64,000 bases of DNA from RECM01 sp047921215. GTDB taxonomy: Bacteria > Bacteroidota > Rhodothermia > Balneolales > Cyclonatronaceae. Where the stretch lies: positions 1 through 64,000 of the forward strand of contig JBLRWO010000015.1 in the NCBI GenBank assembly GCA_047921215.1, read 5' to 3'. Both the position numbers and the translations under genes were made by a program. Shown here piece by piece: positions 53,045 to 61,736 of this stretch (its first letter is position 1; every line of letters starts with the position of its first letter). The notes below the pieces were generated by a model. That model was not told where the DNA came from. It made no database searches and saw nothing but the letters and a program-made list of their open reading frames with translations.

Positions 53045-53677
53045 ATGGAAGAATCGTACCGTAAATTTTTTGAACAGAACCGCCGGAGGGTCGAGGAGCT
53101 TACCAGGAACGACCCGGATTTTTTTAAAAGGGCCTATTCGGGGCAGAATCCTGATTTTTTTCTGATTGCCTGTTCCGACAGCCGTGTTTCGCCCAGCCAG
53201 ATCCTTGGTGCGAAACCGGGTGAAATTTTTGTTCACCGCAATGTGGCCAACCTGGCCGTTCATACCGATCTGAATTTCATCTCGGCCCTGCAGTATGCGG
53301 TCGAGATACTGACAGTCAGGCACGTGGTTGTTGTGGGTCATTACGGATGTGGTGGTGTCAGGGCCTCTCTCGGCAGTCAGTACAACGGCCTTATCGACAA
53401 CTGGCTTGAAAATATCCGGGATGTAATCCGGCTGCATGCCGATAAACTGGACGCGATCGATGATCCTGAGCAGAAGTGCAAACTGCTTGTAGAGCTGAAC
53501 GTGATCGAGCAGGCAATCAATGTGAGCCGCACATCCGTCATTCGGAAGGCCTGGGCCAAAGAGAAACGCCCTCAAATCCACGGATGGGTGTATGATCTGG
53601 AAAAGGGGATCATCCACGACCTGGAAATCCGTGATAAAATCTTTGCCGCTTTCAAAAGCATACCACAGGAGCCGTAA
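53045..53677 (+). CDS. Beta-class carbonic anhydrase
   Basis: The 210-residue enzyme interconverts CO2 and bicarbonate. The zinc ligands are visible: Cys and Asp in ACSDSRVSP (~41) and His-x2-Cys in GHYGCGGVRA (~99). FVHRNVANL and ALQYAVEILTVRHVVVVGH are also typical. I chose ATG 53045 (MEESYRKFFEQNRRRVEEL), the usual family N-terminus. An in-frame extension to 52904 would translate the 27-bp repeats and is probably not used. Confidence 0.95.
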   Translation: MEESYRKFFEQNRRRVEELTRNDPDFFKRAYSGQNPDFFLIACSDSRVSPSQILGAKPGEIFVHRNVANLAVHTDLNFISALQYAVEILTVRHVVVVGHYGCGGVRASLGSQYNGLIDNWLENIRDVIRLHADKLDAIDDPEQKCKLLVELNVIEQAINVSRTSVIRKAWAKEKRPQIHGWVYDLEKGIIHDLEIRDKIFAAFKSIPQEP

Positions 53678-53682
53678 GCCGT

Positions 53683-54036
53683 ATGAAACGTACCGGAGCC
53701 TGGCTTGTCGTCTGTGCACAGGAACAGCTCGGTATTACCCACACGATCGGTATACCCGGCGGGTGCCACCCATGCCATGAGTGGTATTGCCGAAGCCTTT
53801 CTCGACGGTATTCCGATGCCGGTTATCAGCGGCGGCATCCGCCGCGATACGGGAAAGTCCTATCAGTTGCACGATATCGATCAGATTGCACTCATGAAAA
53901 ACGTCACCAAGGGAGCATGGCTGGTGGAACATCACCGTGATATTGTCCCGGTTTTGTTTAAGGCATATCAAATCGCGGTAAACGGAGTTCCCGGACCGGT
54001 TTTTGTCAAAATCCCGGGAAATCATCCGTTGCATGA
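53683..54036 (+). pseudogene. Remnant of a thiamine-diphosphate enzyme (acetolactate synthase-like)
   Basis: The first ~26 codons read MKRTGAWLVVCAQEQLGITH then TIGIPGG, the start of a ThDP enzyme N-domain. At ~53762 the frame shifts, and the sequence continues as THAMSGIAEAFLDGIPMPVI and SGGIRRDTGKSYQLHDIDQ, then GPVFVKIPGN, normally found ~70 residues later. So an internal deletion with frameshift has joined two parts. Everything after the first domain (normally ~400 residues) is missing, and fahA ends 3 bp away on the other strand. It is non-functional. Confidence 0.85.
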
Positions 54037-54038
54037 GG

Positions 54039-55328
54039 TTAGATTGCCGGCAGAATTTTTCCGTGGAGTTCACCAAAACCTATACGGTAGCCATCGCCCT
54101 GGCACCATCCGGTCATGATCACTTCATCCCCGTCTTTGAGGAAGGCACGTTCTTCGCCGTTGGGGAAACGGACGGGTTTACGGCCTCCGTGGCTCAGCTC
54201 CAGCATCGATCCATACGACGATTCGCCCGGGCCGCTGATGGTTCCCGAAGCCAGCAGGTCGCCCGGACGTATATTGCAGCCGGATACGGTGTGATGGGCA
54301 AGCTGCTGACTCATGTTCCAGTAGAGATACCTGTAATTCGACCGGCAGATATGCTCGGGTGACAGAAAACCGGCACACTTAAGATATACATCCAGCTGTA
54401 TATCATAGGTGACGGGGCCGGGTGTTGCATTTTGCAGATAGGGAAGAGGCATGGGATCAGTCTGCTCCGGGCCGTGTGTGCGGAAGGGCTGAAGGGCATC
54501 GAGGGTAACGATCCATGGCGAAATAGTAGTACCGAAATTTTTGGAGTTGAACGGACCCAGCGGCACATATTCCCATTTCTGGATGTCTCTGGCGCTCCAG
54601 TCGTTCACCAGTACCATCCCGAATATATGGTCAAATGCCTGATCGAGCGGTATCGGCCGGCCGAGTGTGTTGCCGGGTCCTGTAAGAAAACCCGCTTCCA
54701 GTTCGAAATCGAGCATACGGCTGGACCTGAAAACAGGCATACCGGTTTCGGGGTCGGTCATCTGCCCGCAGGGACGGTACAGGTCGGTGCCCGATATGAC
54801 CACGGAACTGGCCCGGCCGTGATAGGCCACTGGCAGATGCAGCCAGTTGGGATGCAGCGCGTGCTCCTTGTCGCGGAACATACTGCCCACGTTGGTTGCA
54901 TGCTCACGGGAGGAATAAAAATCGGTATAGTCGCCAATTTCGACCGGCATCACCATTCTGACCTCATCCGCCGGTATCAGAACCCTGTCGCGAAGCGCGG
55001 TATTATCGCGGAGAATGGGATTGTCGTACCGCAGCAGCCGGCTGATGATTGTCCGCGCTCCGAGCCAGGACTTTCTGCCCAGTGCCATAAAATCGTTAAG
55101 TACCGGTTTGGTGAAGACGTCATGATCGGGAAGGTATTCCTTTTGAAAAAATCCCTCCTGTTCGAGAATCTTCAGATCGAGGATGTAATCACCGATGGCA
55201 GTGCAGAGCCGGGGCTGCCCCCCGGAAGCCGGGATATACGATCCGTATGGCAGGTTCTGGATCGGAAAGTGAGAATCAGGGCTGACGCTGATGAAAGATT
55301 TAAGATGGGGATCGTTGGTTTCGTGCAT
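54039..55328 (-). CDS. Fumarylacetoacetase
   Basis: The 429-residue enzyme hydrolyses fumarylacetoacetate to fumarate and acetoacetate at the end of tyrosine catabolism. It has the N-terminal FAA domain (SDSHFPIQNLPYG-like start, ~18-118). The catalytic domain has DYTDFYSSREHATNVG (metal Asp and catalytic His, ~132-147), YHGRASSVVISGT, FELEAGFLTGPGN and LVNDWSARDIQKWEYVPLGPFNSKNF. No other tyrosine-pathway gene is in the window. Confidence 0.95.
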   Translation of the reverse strand: MHETNDPHLKSFISVSPDSHFPIQNLPYGSYIPASGGQPRLCTAIGDYILDLKILEQEGFFQKEYLPDHDVFTKPVLNDFMALGRKSWLGARTIISRLLRYDNPILRDNTALRDRVLIPADEVRMVMPVEIGDYTDFYSSREHATNVGSMFRDKEHALHPNWLHLPVAYHGRASSVVISGTDLYRPCGQMTDPETGMPVFRSSRMLDFELEAGFLTGPGNTLGRPIPLDQAFDHIFGMVLVNDWSARDIQKWEYVPLGPFNSKNFGTTISPWIVTLDALQPFRTHGPEQTDPMPLPYLQNATPGPVTYDIQLDVYLKCAGFLSPEHICRSNYRYLYWNMSQQLAHHTVSGCNIRPGDLLASGTISGPGESSYGSMLELSHGGRKPVRFPNGEERAFLKDGDEVIMTGWCQGDGYRIGFGELHGKILPAI

Positions 55329-55608
55329 GGGATACAGGGTGCGGTTTCTGGCGGAAGTTAGTTTCGTTTATGCGTTTTGGAAAATTCTGAAGAATCACTC
55401 ATATAGCAGATATCCCCAATATCATATTGGCAGACGAGAAAACAAACTGCCGGAGCACTCCATTATCACTGCAGATATCAATACGGATATCAATGCGGAT
55501 ACTGTATATTTGCACATCCGGCATCATTTCCCATCATCTCCGGCATCATTTACGGCAGTATTTCCGTAATCATCCGGAATAAAGAACCAACCCTAACGAA
55601 CTCCCGAT

Positions 55609-56232
55609 ATGAAATTCAGCAATTTTATCCGTACCTCCCTTATGGGGGGCTTTCTGGTGGTCCTGCCCATGGTCATCCTGGTACTTGTCTTCCGATGGAT
55701 ATTCGGATTTTTGTTCGGCCTGATATCCCCCATTACCCGGCTGATCATGAAAACCGGTACTATCCATGAAATTGTGGCGGGCCTGCTGGCACTTTTTATC
55801 ATCCTGATAGTCTGTTTTCTGATCGGGGTCGCCATAAAAACACGCTGGGGCCACTTTACCCATCACAGTCTCGAAGATTATGCGCTCAGGTATGCCCCGG
55901 GCTACAGCCTGATCAAAGAGACGGTGATGATTTTCCTGGGCCGGAAAACCCCGCCGTTTTCCAAAGTGGCCCTGGTGCGCATATTTGCCACACCCACCCT
56001 GATGACCGCCCTGGTTACCGACGAACATCCCGACGGGAGCTTTACCGTTTTTGTTCCGACGGCACCGAATCCGACCTCCGGCAACATCTACCATCTCACG
56101 GCCGAAAATGTTTTTCTGGTGGATGTACCAGTCGAGGATGCGATCCGGTCGATTCTGGGCTGTGGTGCGGGTTCAACAAAAATGCTTGAATTGTCTTCGT
56201 TTGACAGCCGTGCCGGTGGCGGCGCAACGTAA
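55609..56232 (+). CDS. DUF502 family membrane protein
   Basis: The 207-residue protein has two transmembrane helices (GGFLVVLPMVILVLVFRWIFGFLF and IVAGLLALFIILIVCFLIGVAI). The family's cytosolic part follows: YSLIKETVMIFLG, VALVRIF and VFVPTAPNPTSGNIYHL (~145-161). DUF502 function is undefined in bacteria. A TATATTTG element at 55505-55512 may be part of its promoter. The 280 bp upstream has small direct repeats (GGATATCAATGC, TCCGGCATCATTT) but no gene. Confidence 0.9.
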   Translation: MKFSNFIRTSLMGGFLVVLPMVILVLVFRWIFGFLFGLISPITRLIMKTGTIHEIVAGLLALFIILIVCFLIGVAIKTRWGHFTHHSLEDYALRYAPGYSLIKETVMIFLGRKTPPFSKVALVRIFATPTLMTALVTDEHPDGSFTVFVPTAPNPTSGNIYHLTAENVFLVDVPVEDAIRSILGCGAGSTKMLELSSFDSRAGGGAT

Positions 56233-56437
56233 TGAGGTGCAACTGTTCCGGTTGATTGAAGGGCGGCAGGGATGATTGAATGAAGATGAGTACAGGGATT
56301 TCATGAAGCAGGGTGCTCGTTGATCAGCCAATCGGTATGCGTGAAGTTTGCAAAACGGCTATCCTTTAAGTTTGCATTACAGCTGTCTGTAACGTTTGCA
56401 AAATGACATACAGAGATGCGTGCGCACCACTTTTTGC
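56233..56437. other. Intergenic region after the DUF502 gene
   Basis: I see no gene, terminator or repeat here. It is followed by the promoter and structured leader of the SLC13 gene. Confidence 0.5.
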
Positions 56438-56467
56438 TTGTTTAGTGATTAAAATCTCATATCTTTA
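56438..56467 (+). promoter_or_regulatory. Promoter of the SLC13 transporter gene
   Basis: TTGTTT (56438-56443) and TATCTT (56460-56465, extended TATCTTTA) have a 16-base spacer in AT-rich surroundings. The predicted start at ~56472 leaves a ~167-nt leader. Confidence 0.5.
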
Positions 56468-56491
56468 TTAGAAATTATATTATTACACAAC

Positions 56492-56565
56492 AGCTGCCAT
56501 GACACAATGCGGTCATCAGACAGCCGAGGGAACCGGCGACCGTCAATCGGCCATGGGATCCAGCT
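56492..56565 (+). ncRNA. Structured leader RNA, candidate cis-regulatory element
   Basis: Four stems nest in order: AGCTG/CAGCT (56492, 56561), CCATG/CATGG (56497, 56552), CGGTC/GACCG (56510, 56538) and GCCG/CGGC (56523, 56534). Asymmetric internal loops of 8, 8 and 4-9 bases separate them, and the apical loop is AGGGAAC. The sequence after it (TAAAACGTTAATTG) is not a T tract, so it is not a terminator. It matches no riboswitch I recognise. It precedes a sodium:dicarboxylate-type transporter. Confidence 0.45.
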
Positions 56566-56638
56566 AAAACGTTAATTGACATCTGTCAAACACGGCATCA
56601 CACGCTACCCGTGCTGCACTACAGAAAGGTGTTATACT

Positions 56639-58099
56639 ATGGATAGTTCTGATTACAATCTCCGGAACCGTATTGGCCTGTTTGCCGGCCCCGCAGTTTT
56701 TCTGATCATGCTGATGATACCGGCTCCGGAGGGTCTTACCGGGGCCGCCTGGATGGTGGCTGCCGTGGGTGTTTTCATGGCCATCTGGTGGGTGAGTGAG
56801 GCCATACCCATACCTGCCACGGCACTGCTCCCGATCGCTCTGTTTCCCATTCTCGATGTGGGTACGGTCAGGGAAGCGACCACACCGTTTGCCAATCCCC
56901 TGATCTATCTTTTCATGGGTGGTTTTATAATAGCCCTGGCCATGGAGCGGTCGAAACTTCACAAGCGAATTGCCCTGAATGTGGTGAAGCTGGTTGGGGT
57001 AAAACCGGGATCGATTGTTATAGGTTTCATGCTGTCGGCGGCCTTTCTGAGCATGTGGGTGAGCAATACGGCCACCGCCATGATGATGCTGCCCATCGCG
57101 CTGTCGATCATCAAGCTGGTTGAACATCCCGACGATGTATCGTCGGGCGATCTGCAGACCAATTTCGGGCTGATCATGGTGCTCTGTATAGCCTACGCGT
57201 GTAATATCGGGGGAATCGGTACACTTATCGGTACCCCGCCAAATGCGCTTATGGCCGGTTACATGCTGGAAACCTACGGCGTCGACATTGGTTTCTCGCA
57301 GTGGATGCTCATAGGCGTACCGCTGGTGGTGATCAGTCTGCCGGTGGTGTACATCCTGCTGGTAAAAGTAATCTATCCCATCAAACTGAAGGAGATACCC
57401 GGGGGCAAAGAGATCATCAATGATCAGCTGAAAAAAGCGGGAAAGATAAGCCGTGCAGAGCTGATGGTCGCGATCGTGTTCGGTGCCACGGCGTTGTTGT
57501 GGATTACGAGGCCGTTGCTGGAACCGTATATCCCCAATATATCAGATACCGGGATCGCCATATTCGGGGCGATTGTGATGTTCCTGCTGCCGGTGAATTT
57601 CAAAAAGGGTGAGTTTGTTCTGCAATGGGAGGATGCCAAACGCCTGCCCTGGGAAGTACTGATCCTGTTCGGCGGAGGTCTGAGCCTTGCCGCAGCGATC
57701 ACCGATACGGGTCTGGCCGAGTGGATCGGTTCATCGTTGTCGGCACTCAGCGGCTGGCCGGTACTGATCCTGATTGTGACCTCGCTGCTGGTGATCATTT
57801 TCCTGACCGAAATTACCAGCAATACGGCCACGGCGGCGGCATTTCTGCCCATACTGGCATCCGTGGCCATCGCAATGGGGCAGGACCCGCTGATTCTCGT
57901 AATCCCTGCAGCTATCGGGGCAAGCTGTGCCTTCATGCTGCCGGTTGCGACCCCGCCCAACGCCATCGTGTATGGCAGCGGACTGGTTAGCATCCCGCAG
58001 ATGGCAAAGGCCGGTTTCATCCTGAACCTGCTGATGGTGGTTCTGATTACCCTGGTGATGTACCTGTTGCTTGGCTACGTCTTCAGCATAACGCTGTAG
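56639..58099 (+). CDS. SLC13/DASS family sodium:dicarboxylate (or sulfate) symporter
   Basis: The 486-residue membrane protein has two inverted repeats, each with the family's Ser-Asn-Thr motif: VSNTATAMMMLPIAL (~139) and ITSNTATAAAFLPIL (~395). It also has GIGTLIGTPPNALM (~217) and VATPPNAIVYGSG (~440). It couples Na+ to uptake of succinate, citrate or another divalent anion. The ATG at 56639 gives the normal N-terminus. The frame from 56576 would run through leader sequence. Confidence 0.93.
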   Translation: MDSSDYNLRNRIGLFAGPAVFLIMLMIPAPEGLTGAAWMVAAVGVFMAIWWVSEAIPIPATALLPIALFPILDVGTVREATTPFANPLIYLFMGGFIIALAMERSKLHKRIALNVVKLVGVKPGSIVIGFMLSAAFLSMWVSNTATAMMMLPIALSIIKLVEHPDDVSSGDLQTNFGLIMVLCIAYACNIGGIGTLIGTPPNALMAGYMLETYGVDIGFSQWMLIGVPLVVISLPVVYILLVKVIYPIKLKEIPGGKEIINDQLKKAGKISRAELMVAIVFGATALLWITRPLLEPYIPNISDTGIAIFGAIVMFLLPVNFKKGEFVLQWEDAKRLPWEVLILFGGGLSLAAAITDTGLAEWIGSSLSALSGWPVLILIVTSLLVIIFLTEITSNTATAAAFLPILASVAIAMGQDPLILVIPAAIGASCAFMLPVATPPNAIVYGSGLVSIPQMAKAGFILNLLMVVLITLVMYLLLGYVFSITL

Positions 58100-58137
58100 T
58101 AAAAGCCAATCATCCATCATGCCCGGCGCCTCCCCTC

Positions 58138-58315
58138 GTCATGCCGAGCGCAACGCAGCGCAGCTGCGTGTAGTCGAGGCACGTCGCAGGATGAAATCCC
58201 GCGAAAATAGTGGAATTACTGGATAAATCGTGCCCTCAGGCACCCCCGGCCCCGTGAACCACGGGGCCACACCCTTCGACTTCAGCCCGCTACGCGGGCT
58301 TGCGCTCAGGGTGAC
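58138..58315. mobile_element. Family B dispersed element (~178 bp, MITE-like)
   Basis: It begins GTCATGCCGAGCGC and ends GCGCTCAGGGTGAC, inverted copies matching at 11 of 14 positions. Inside are GCGGGATT-type and CCCGCTACGCGGG palindromes and GGCCCCGTGAACCACGGGGCC. It is related to 22663-22849. There is no open frame of note. Confidence 0.65.
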
Positions 58316-58316
58316 G

Positions 58317-58502
58317 GTGTCACCTTTCAAATAGTGTTGCCCGTTTAGGGCAAAATTAGTGGCTACCGGTTACAAGTTGCTTGTCATATCTAAAATGGTG
58401 TTGCACGAAGGGGCAAAATTACATGCTACCGGTGACAAGTTGCTTGTCACATCCAGAATAGTGTTGCCCGATTGGGGCAAAATTACGTGCTCACCATGAC
58501 GG
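58317..58502. repeat. Family A dispersed repeat, three tandem units (63-bp period)
   Basis: Units begin near 58317, 58372 and 58435. Junctions read GTGACAAGTTGCTTGTCAC (8-bp arms around TTG), and each unit has a GTTGC(C)CG...GGGGCAAAATTA hairpin. The array ends GCTCACCATGACGG. It lies between the converging SLC13 and argJ genes, and with family B fills the 435-bp gap. Confidence 0.85.
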
Positions 58503-58534
58503 GAGGGGGCGCTCACGTGTGAAGTAGGGGTATC

Positions 58535-59752
58535 TTACGTCGTGTATACCGAATTGAACATCACGTAGTCGGTGGTCAGGTCGCTGCCCCAGCCGGTGCT
58601 TTCTTCGGTGCCGGTGTTCAGCTCGAGCCGCACACGGATGTTTGATTCCCGCAGCAGCCGTTTTATGGTATTGCGGTCGAAATCGAGGGGCGAGCCTTTG
58701 TCCAGCACCTGCAGCAGTTCGTTATCATCGCCCAGCCAGAGGTCGGCTTTGCTGTAGTCGAAGGGGATTCCCGCATTGCCGCAGGCAGAAATGATCCGGC
58801 CCCAGTTGGGATCACGGCCGAACATCGCGGTCTTCACAAGGGTGGAGTTGGATATGGCTCTTACCAGTTTGCGGGCTTCTTCACTGGTTTTGGCCTTTGC
58901 CACCGTGTATTCGATGAACTTCGACGCTCCTTCGCCGTCCGAGACGATCAACTGGGCGAGGTGTTTCATCAGCTGCATCAGCTTGTTGCGGAACAGTTCG
59001 TAACCCGGGTTGTCTGTGCTCTCAACTTCGCGGTTGCCGGCCAGGCCGTTTGCCATCACTGCCACCATATCGTTGGTGGAGGTGTCTCCATCGACCGTAA
59101 TCAGGTTGAATGTGCGGTCGACACAGTAGGTGAGAATATCCTGCAACAGGGCTTTGTTGATGTTGAAATCGGTGACGATGAACGCCAGCATGGTGGCCAT
59201 GTTCGGATGGATCATCCCCGATCCTTTGGCGATACCGGCCAGGTTCACCTTCACTCCGTCGAACTCAAACTCCACAAACCCCTCTTTGGCAAAGGTGTCG
59301 GTGGTGAGTATGGCATTTGCCGCGAAAGAACCGGCCTTGGATTCTTTCGAAAGCTTGGGGATGTTTTTGTGAATGCCGTTTACGATCTCTTCGGTGGGAA
59401 ATTTTTCACCAATCAGACCGGTTGAAGCTACAATGACCTCCTCCGGGGCTATGCCCAGCAGCTCTGCCGCGGTATTGGCCATGGCAATGGCTCCCTGCCG
59501 GCCCTGCTCGCCGGTGCAGGCATTGGCATTACCTGCATTGCACACAATAACCTGTGCCGTGTTATTCTCAAGGTGTTTCCGGGTGATCTTGATGGGTTCG
59601 GCCTGCACCGCATTCATCGTAAAACAGGCTGCCGCCGCAGCGGGAACCTCCGAATAGATGATGGCCAGGTCGCGCCGCATCGATTTGATGCCCGAGTGGG
59701 CACCCCAGCAGCGGATGCCCCTTACATTTGTAATATTTTTTATCAGATCCAT
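58535..59752 (-). CDS. argJ: Bifunctional glutamate N-acetyltransferase / amino-acid acetyltransferase
   Basis: The 405-residue proenzyme moves acetyl from N-acetylornithine to glutamate and can start the arginine pathway from acetyl-CoA. It has the self-cleavage region KGSGMIHPNMATMLAF, with the nucleophile Thr in N-M-A-T-M (~183). INKALLQDILTYCVDRTFNLITVDGDTSTND and GRDPNWGRIISACGNAGI are also typical. It is the last gene of metZ-argB-argC-argJ, 9 bp after argC. Confidence 0.96.
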   Translation of the reverse strand: MDLIKNITNVRGIRCWGAHSGIKSMRRDLAIIYSEVPAAAAACFTMNAVQAEPIKITRKHLENNTAQVIVCNAGNANACTGEQGRQGAIAMANTAAELLGIAPEEVIVASTGLIGEKFPTEEIVNGIHKNIPKLSKESKAGSFAANAILTTDTFAKEGFVEFEFDGVKVNLAGIAKGSGMIHPNMATMLAFIVTDFNINKALLQDILTYCVDRTFNLITVDGDTSTNDMVAVMANGLAGNREVESTDNPGYELFRNKLMQLMKHLAQLIVSDGEGASKFIEYTVAKAKTSEEARKLVRAISNSTLVKTAMFGRDPNWGRIISACGNAGIPFDYSKADLWLGDDNELLQVLDKGSPLDFDRNTIKRLLRESNIRVRLELNTGTEESTGWGSDLTTDYVMFNSVYTT

Positions 59753-59761
59753 GGGTAGTGA

Positions 59762-60805
59762 TTAAGGTTGCAGGGGAACATGCGCAAGTCCGGTTTCCTG
59801 GGGCCATCCGAACATGATGTTCATGTTGTGGACCGCCTGTCCCGCCGCGCCTTTTACGAGATTGTCGATGGCCGATAATACGATGATACGGTTGGTGCGC
59901 GGATCCGTTACCGGTCTGATGTCACAATAATTACTGCCCCGTACATCCTTAAGTGACGGGTTATCATCCCTGATGCGCACGAAGGGCTGATCCCGGTAAA
60001 AGTCATGGTACAGTTTTTCAAGGGCTGCCTGATCCATTGGTATTCGTGGACGGGCATACACGGTTGCAAGTATTCCCCGGTCAACCGGCAGAAGGTGGGG
60101 AGTGAATTGCACCGTAACCAGGTGCCCGCAGAGGCCTGTACACTGCTCCTCGATTTCGATAGTGTGACGATGGTTTGACACCCCATAAGCCCTGAAATTA
60201 TCATTCACATTCGAGAAGTGCGTGGTGGTACTGGAGCTGATGCCGGCGCCGGTCAGTCCCGATTTGGCATCAATAATGATGGTGTCAGTGAGGATGAGGT
60301 CGTCGGCAACCAGCGGTGCAAGGGCCAGGATAGACGCCGTGGGATAACAGCCCGGATTGGCGACAAGACGCGCTTTACGTATGTTATCGGCATGTATTTC
60401 GGGGAGGCCGTACACCGCAGATTTCAGTCCGGAAGGGTAGGTATGTTCCTTTTTGTACCATTGGGCATACACGTCGGGTGTGCTGAGGCGGAAGTCGCCC
60501 GAAAAGTCGATCATGGGCGCACGGTGCCCTGCCCATTTTTCGGCGAACTCCATCGATACACCGTGCGGTAGTGCCAGGAAAATGACACCCACATCGCTGC
60601 CGGTAACCTCATCGGCCGAAACAAGGGGTATATCGAGGATGCCCCTGAACTGGGGATGCAGCGCTGAAAACGGTTTCCCTTTGTGTGTTTCGGAGGTAAT
60701 CATGGCAATTTCGACTTCCGGATGCCGTACCAGCAACCTTGCCAGCTCCGAACCCGTGTACCCCGATGCTCCCGCGATGGCCGCTTTAATTTTTTGTTTG
60801 CTCAT
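59762..60805 (-). CDS. argC: N-acetyl-gamma-glutamyl-phosphate reductase
   Basis: The 347-residue enzyme makes N-acetylglutamate semialdehyde. It has GASGYTGSELARLLVRHP (NADP-binding, ~13-30), the catalytic Cys in VANPGCYPTA (~150) and HRHTIEIEEQC (~217). It follows argB by 93 bp, an interval with no recognised element. Confidence 0.96.
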   Translation of the reverse strand: MSKQKIKAAIAGASGYTGSELARLLVRHPEVEIAMITSETHKGKPFSALHPQFRGILDIPLVSADEVTGSDVGVIFLALPHGVSMEFAEKWAGHRAPMIDFSGDFRLSTPDVYAQWYKKEHTYPSGLKSAVYGLPEIHADNIRKARLVANPGCYPTASILALAPLVADDLILTDTIIIDAKSGLTGAGISSSTTTHFSNVNDNFRAYGVSNHRHTIEIEEQCTGLCGHLVTVQFTPHLLPVDRGILATVYARPRIPMDQAALEKLYHDFYRDQPFVRIRDDNPSLKDVRGSNYCDIRPVTDPRTNRIIVLSAIDNLVKGAAGQAVHNMNIMFGWPQETGLAHVPLQP

Positions 60806-60898
60806 GTAGGGTTTATGGTAATACGTATTCGTTCATTCTGCTGCATAAAGTAACGATTATGAATGAGATATTCAGGTCCGGGTGAGACGGAGGCCAGT

Positions 60899-61726
60899 CT
60901 ACCCGTCTGCCCTGATCACGGTACCCGGGGTATCCTGCTCCATGACCAGGTCCATAATCTGTGCCGGTTTGGTGCCATTGATCATCACGGCCCTGCGCAC
61001 GCCGCCCCTGAGTGCGATCTCGCACGACTGTACTTTGGGGATCATGCCGCCCCGGACCACATCCCGGTACAGACCGGGCAGTTCGGTAAGGCCGATTTCC
61101 CTGATCAGGGAGGCGGGATCGGGAAAGTTGCGGAACAGACCGTCCACATCGGTCAGCACGATGTACTCATCAGCGCTTACTGCAGCGGCGATATGCCCCG
61201 CCAGCATGTCGGCATTAATATTGTAATCGTTTCCGGCCGTATCGGAGGCGATGCAGGCGATAACCGGGGTGTAGCCGTTCGACAGCAGCAGGCCGGGCAG
61301 CAGCGGATCCACCGATATGACGTTGCCGACCTGGCCGATATCGGTCTTCACCTCCTGGCCGTTCTCAACACGGGTATGCCAGCGTTTTTCGGCTGTCACC
61401 ATCATGCCGTCTTTGCCTGACAGCCCCACGGCCCTGAGGCCGGTCCGGTTCAGCAGCCCGACGAGCGAGCTGTTTACCTCGCCTTTCAGCGCCTTCTCGA
61501 TATGAATCAGTGCTTCAGCCGTTGTGTAGCGCTGCCCGTCGAAAAACCCGGATACGATGCCGGCAGCCTCAAGGGCCTTGTTGATGAAGGGTCCCCCGCC
61601 ATGCACCAGAACCACCTCAATGCCTTCATGGCAGATCCGGGCAATAATTGCGGCGATCTCCTTTTTGAGTTCGTCGCTGGTCATGGCGTTGCCGCCGTAT
61701 TTGATGAGAATCCGCTTTTTCTTCAT
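60899..61726 (-). CDS. argB: Acetylglutamate kinase
   Basis: The 275-residue amino-acid kinase phosphorylates N-acetylglutamate. It has the P-loop-like IKYGGNAM (~7-14), VLVHGGGPFINKALEA (~40-55), NINADMLAGHIAAAV (~169) and VLTDVDGLFRNFPD (~188). The start is ATG 61726, or GTG at 61735, two bases after the metZ stop. Either way it is coupled to metZ. Confidence 0.94.
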   Translation of the reverse strand: MKKKRILIKYGGNAMTSDELKKEIAAIIARICHEGIEVVLVHGGGPFINKALEAAGIVSGFFDGQRYTTAEALIHIEKALKGEVNSSLVGLLNRTGLRAVGLSGKDGMMVTAEKRWHTRVENGQEVKTDIGQVGNVISVDPLLPGLLLSNGYTPVIACIASDTAGNDYNINADMLAGHIAAAVSADEYIVLTDVDGLFRNFPDPASLIREIGLTELPGLYRDVVRGGMIPKVQSCEIALRGGVRRAVMINGTKPAQIMDLVMEQDTPGTVIRADG

Positions 61727-61736
61727 GATGCTCACT

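Noticed and set aside
52388..53719. Long antisense frame of 443 codons with NAQHRHAER repeats
   Set aside because: It runs opposite to the permease end and the whole carbonic anhydrase gene. It is open only because of codon bias and the 27-bp repeat, and shows no protein-like features.
56492..56565. Leader element as a rho-independent terminator
   Set aside because: No T-rich tail follows the outer stem, and the paired regions are separated by large asymmetric loops.
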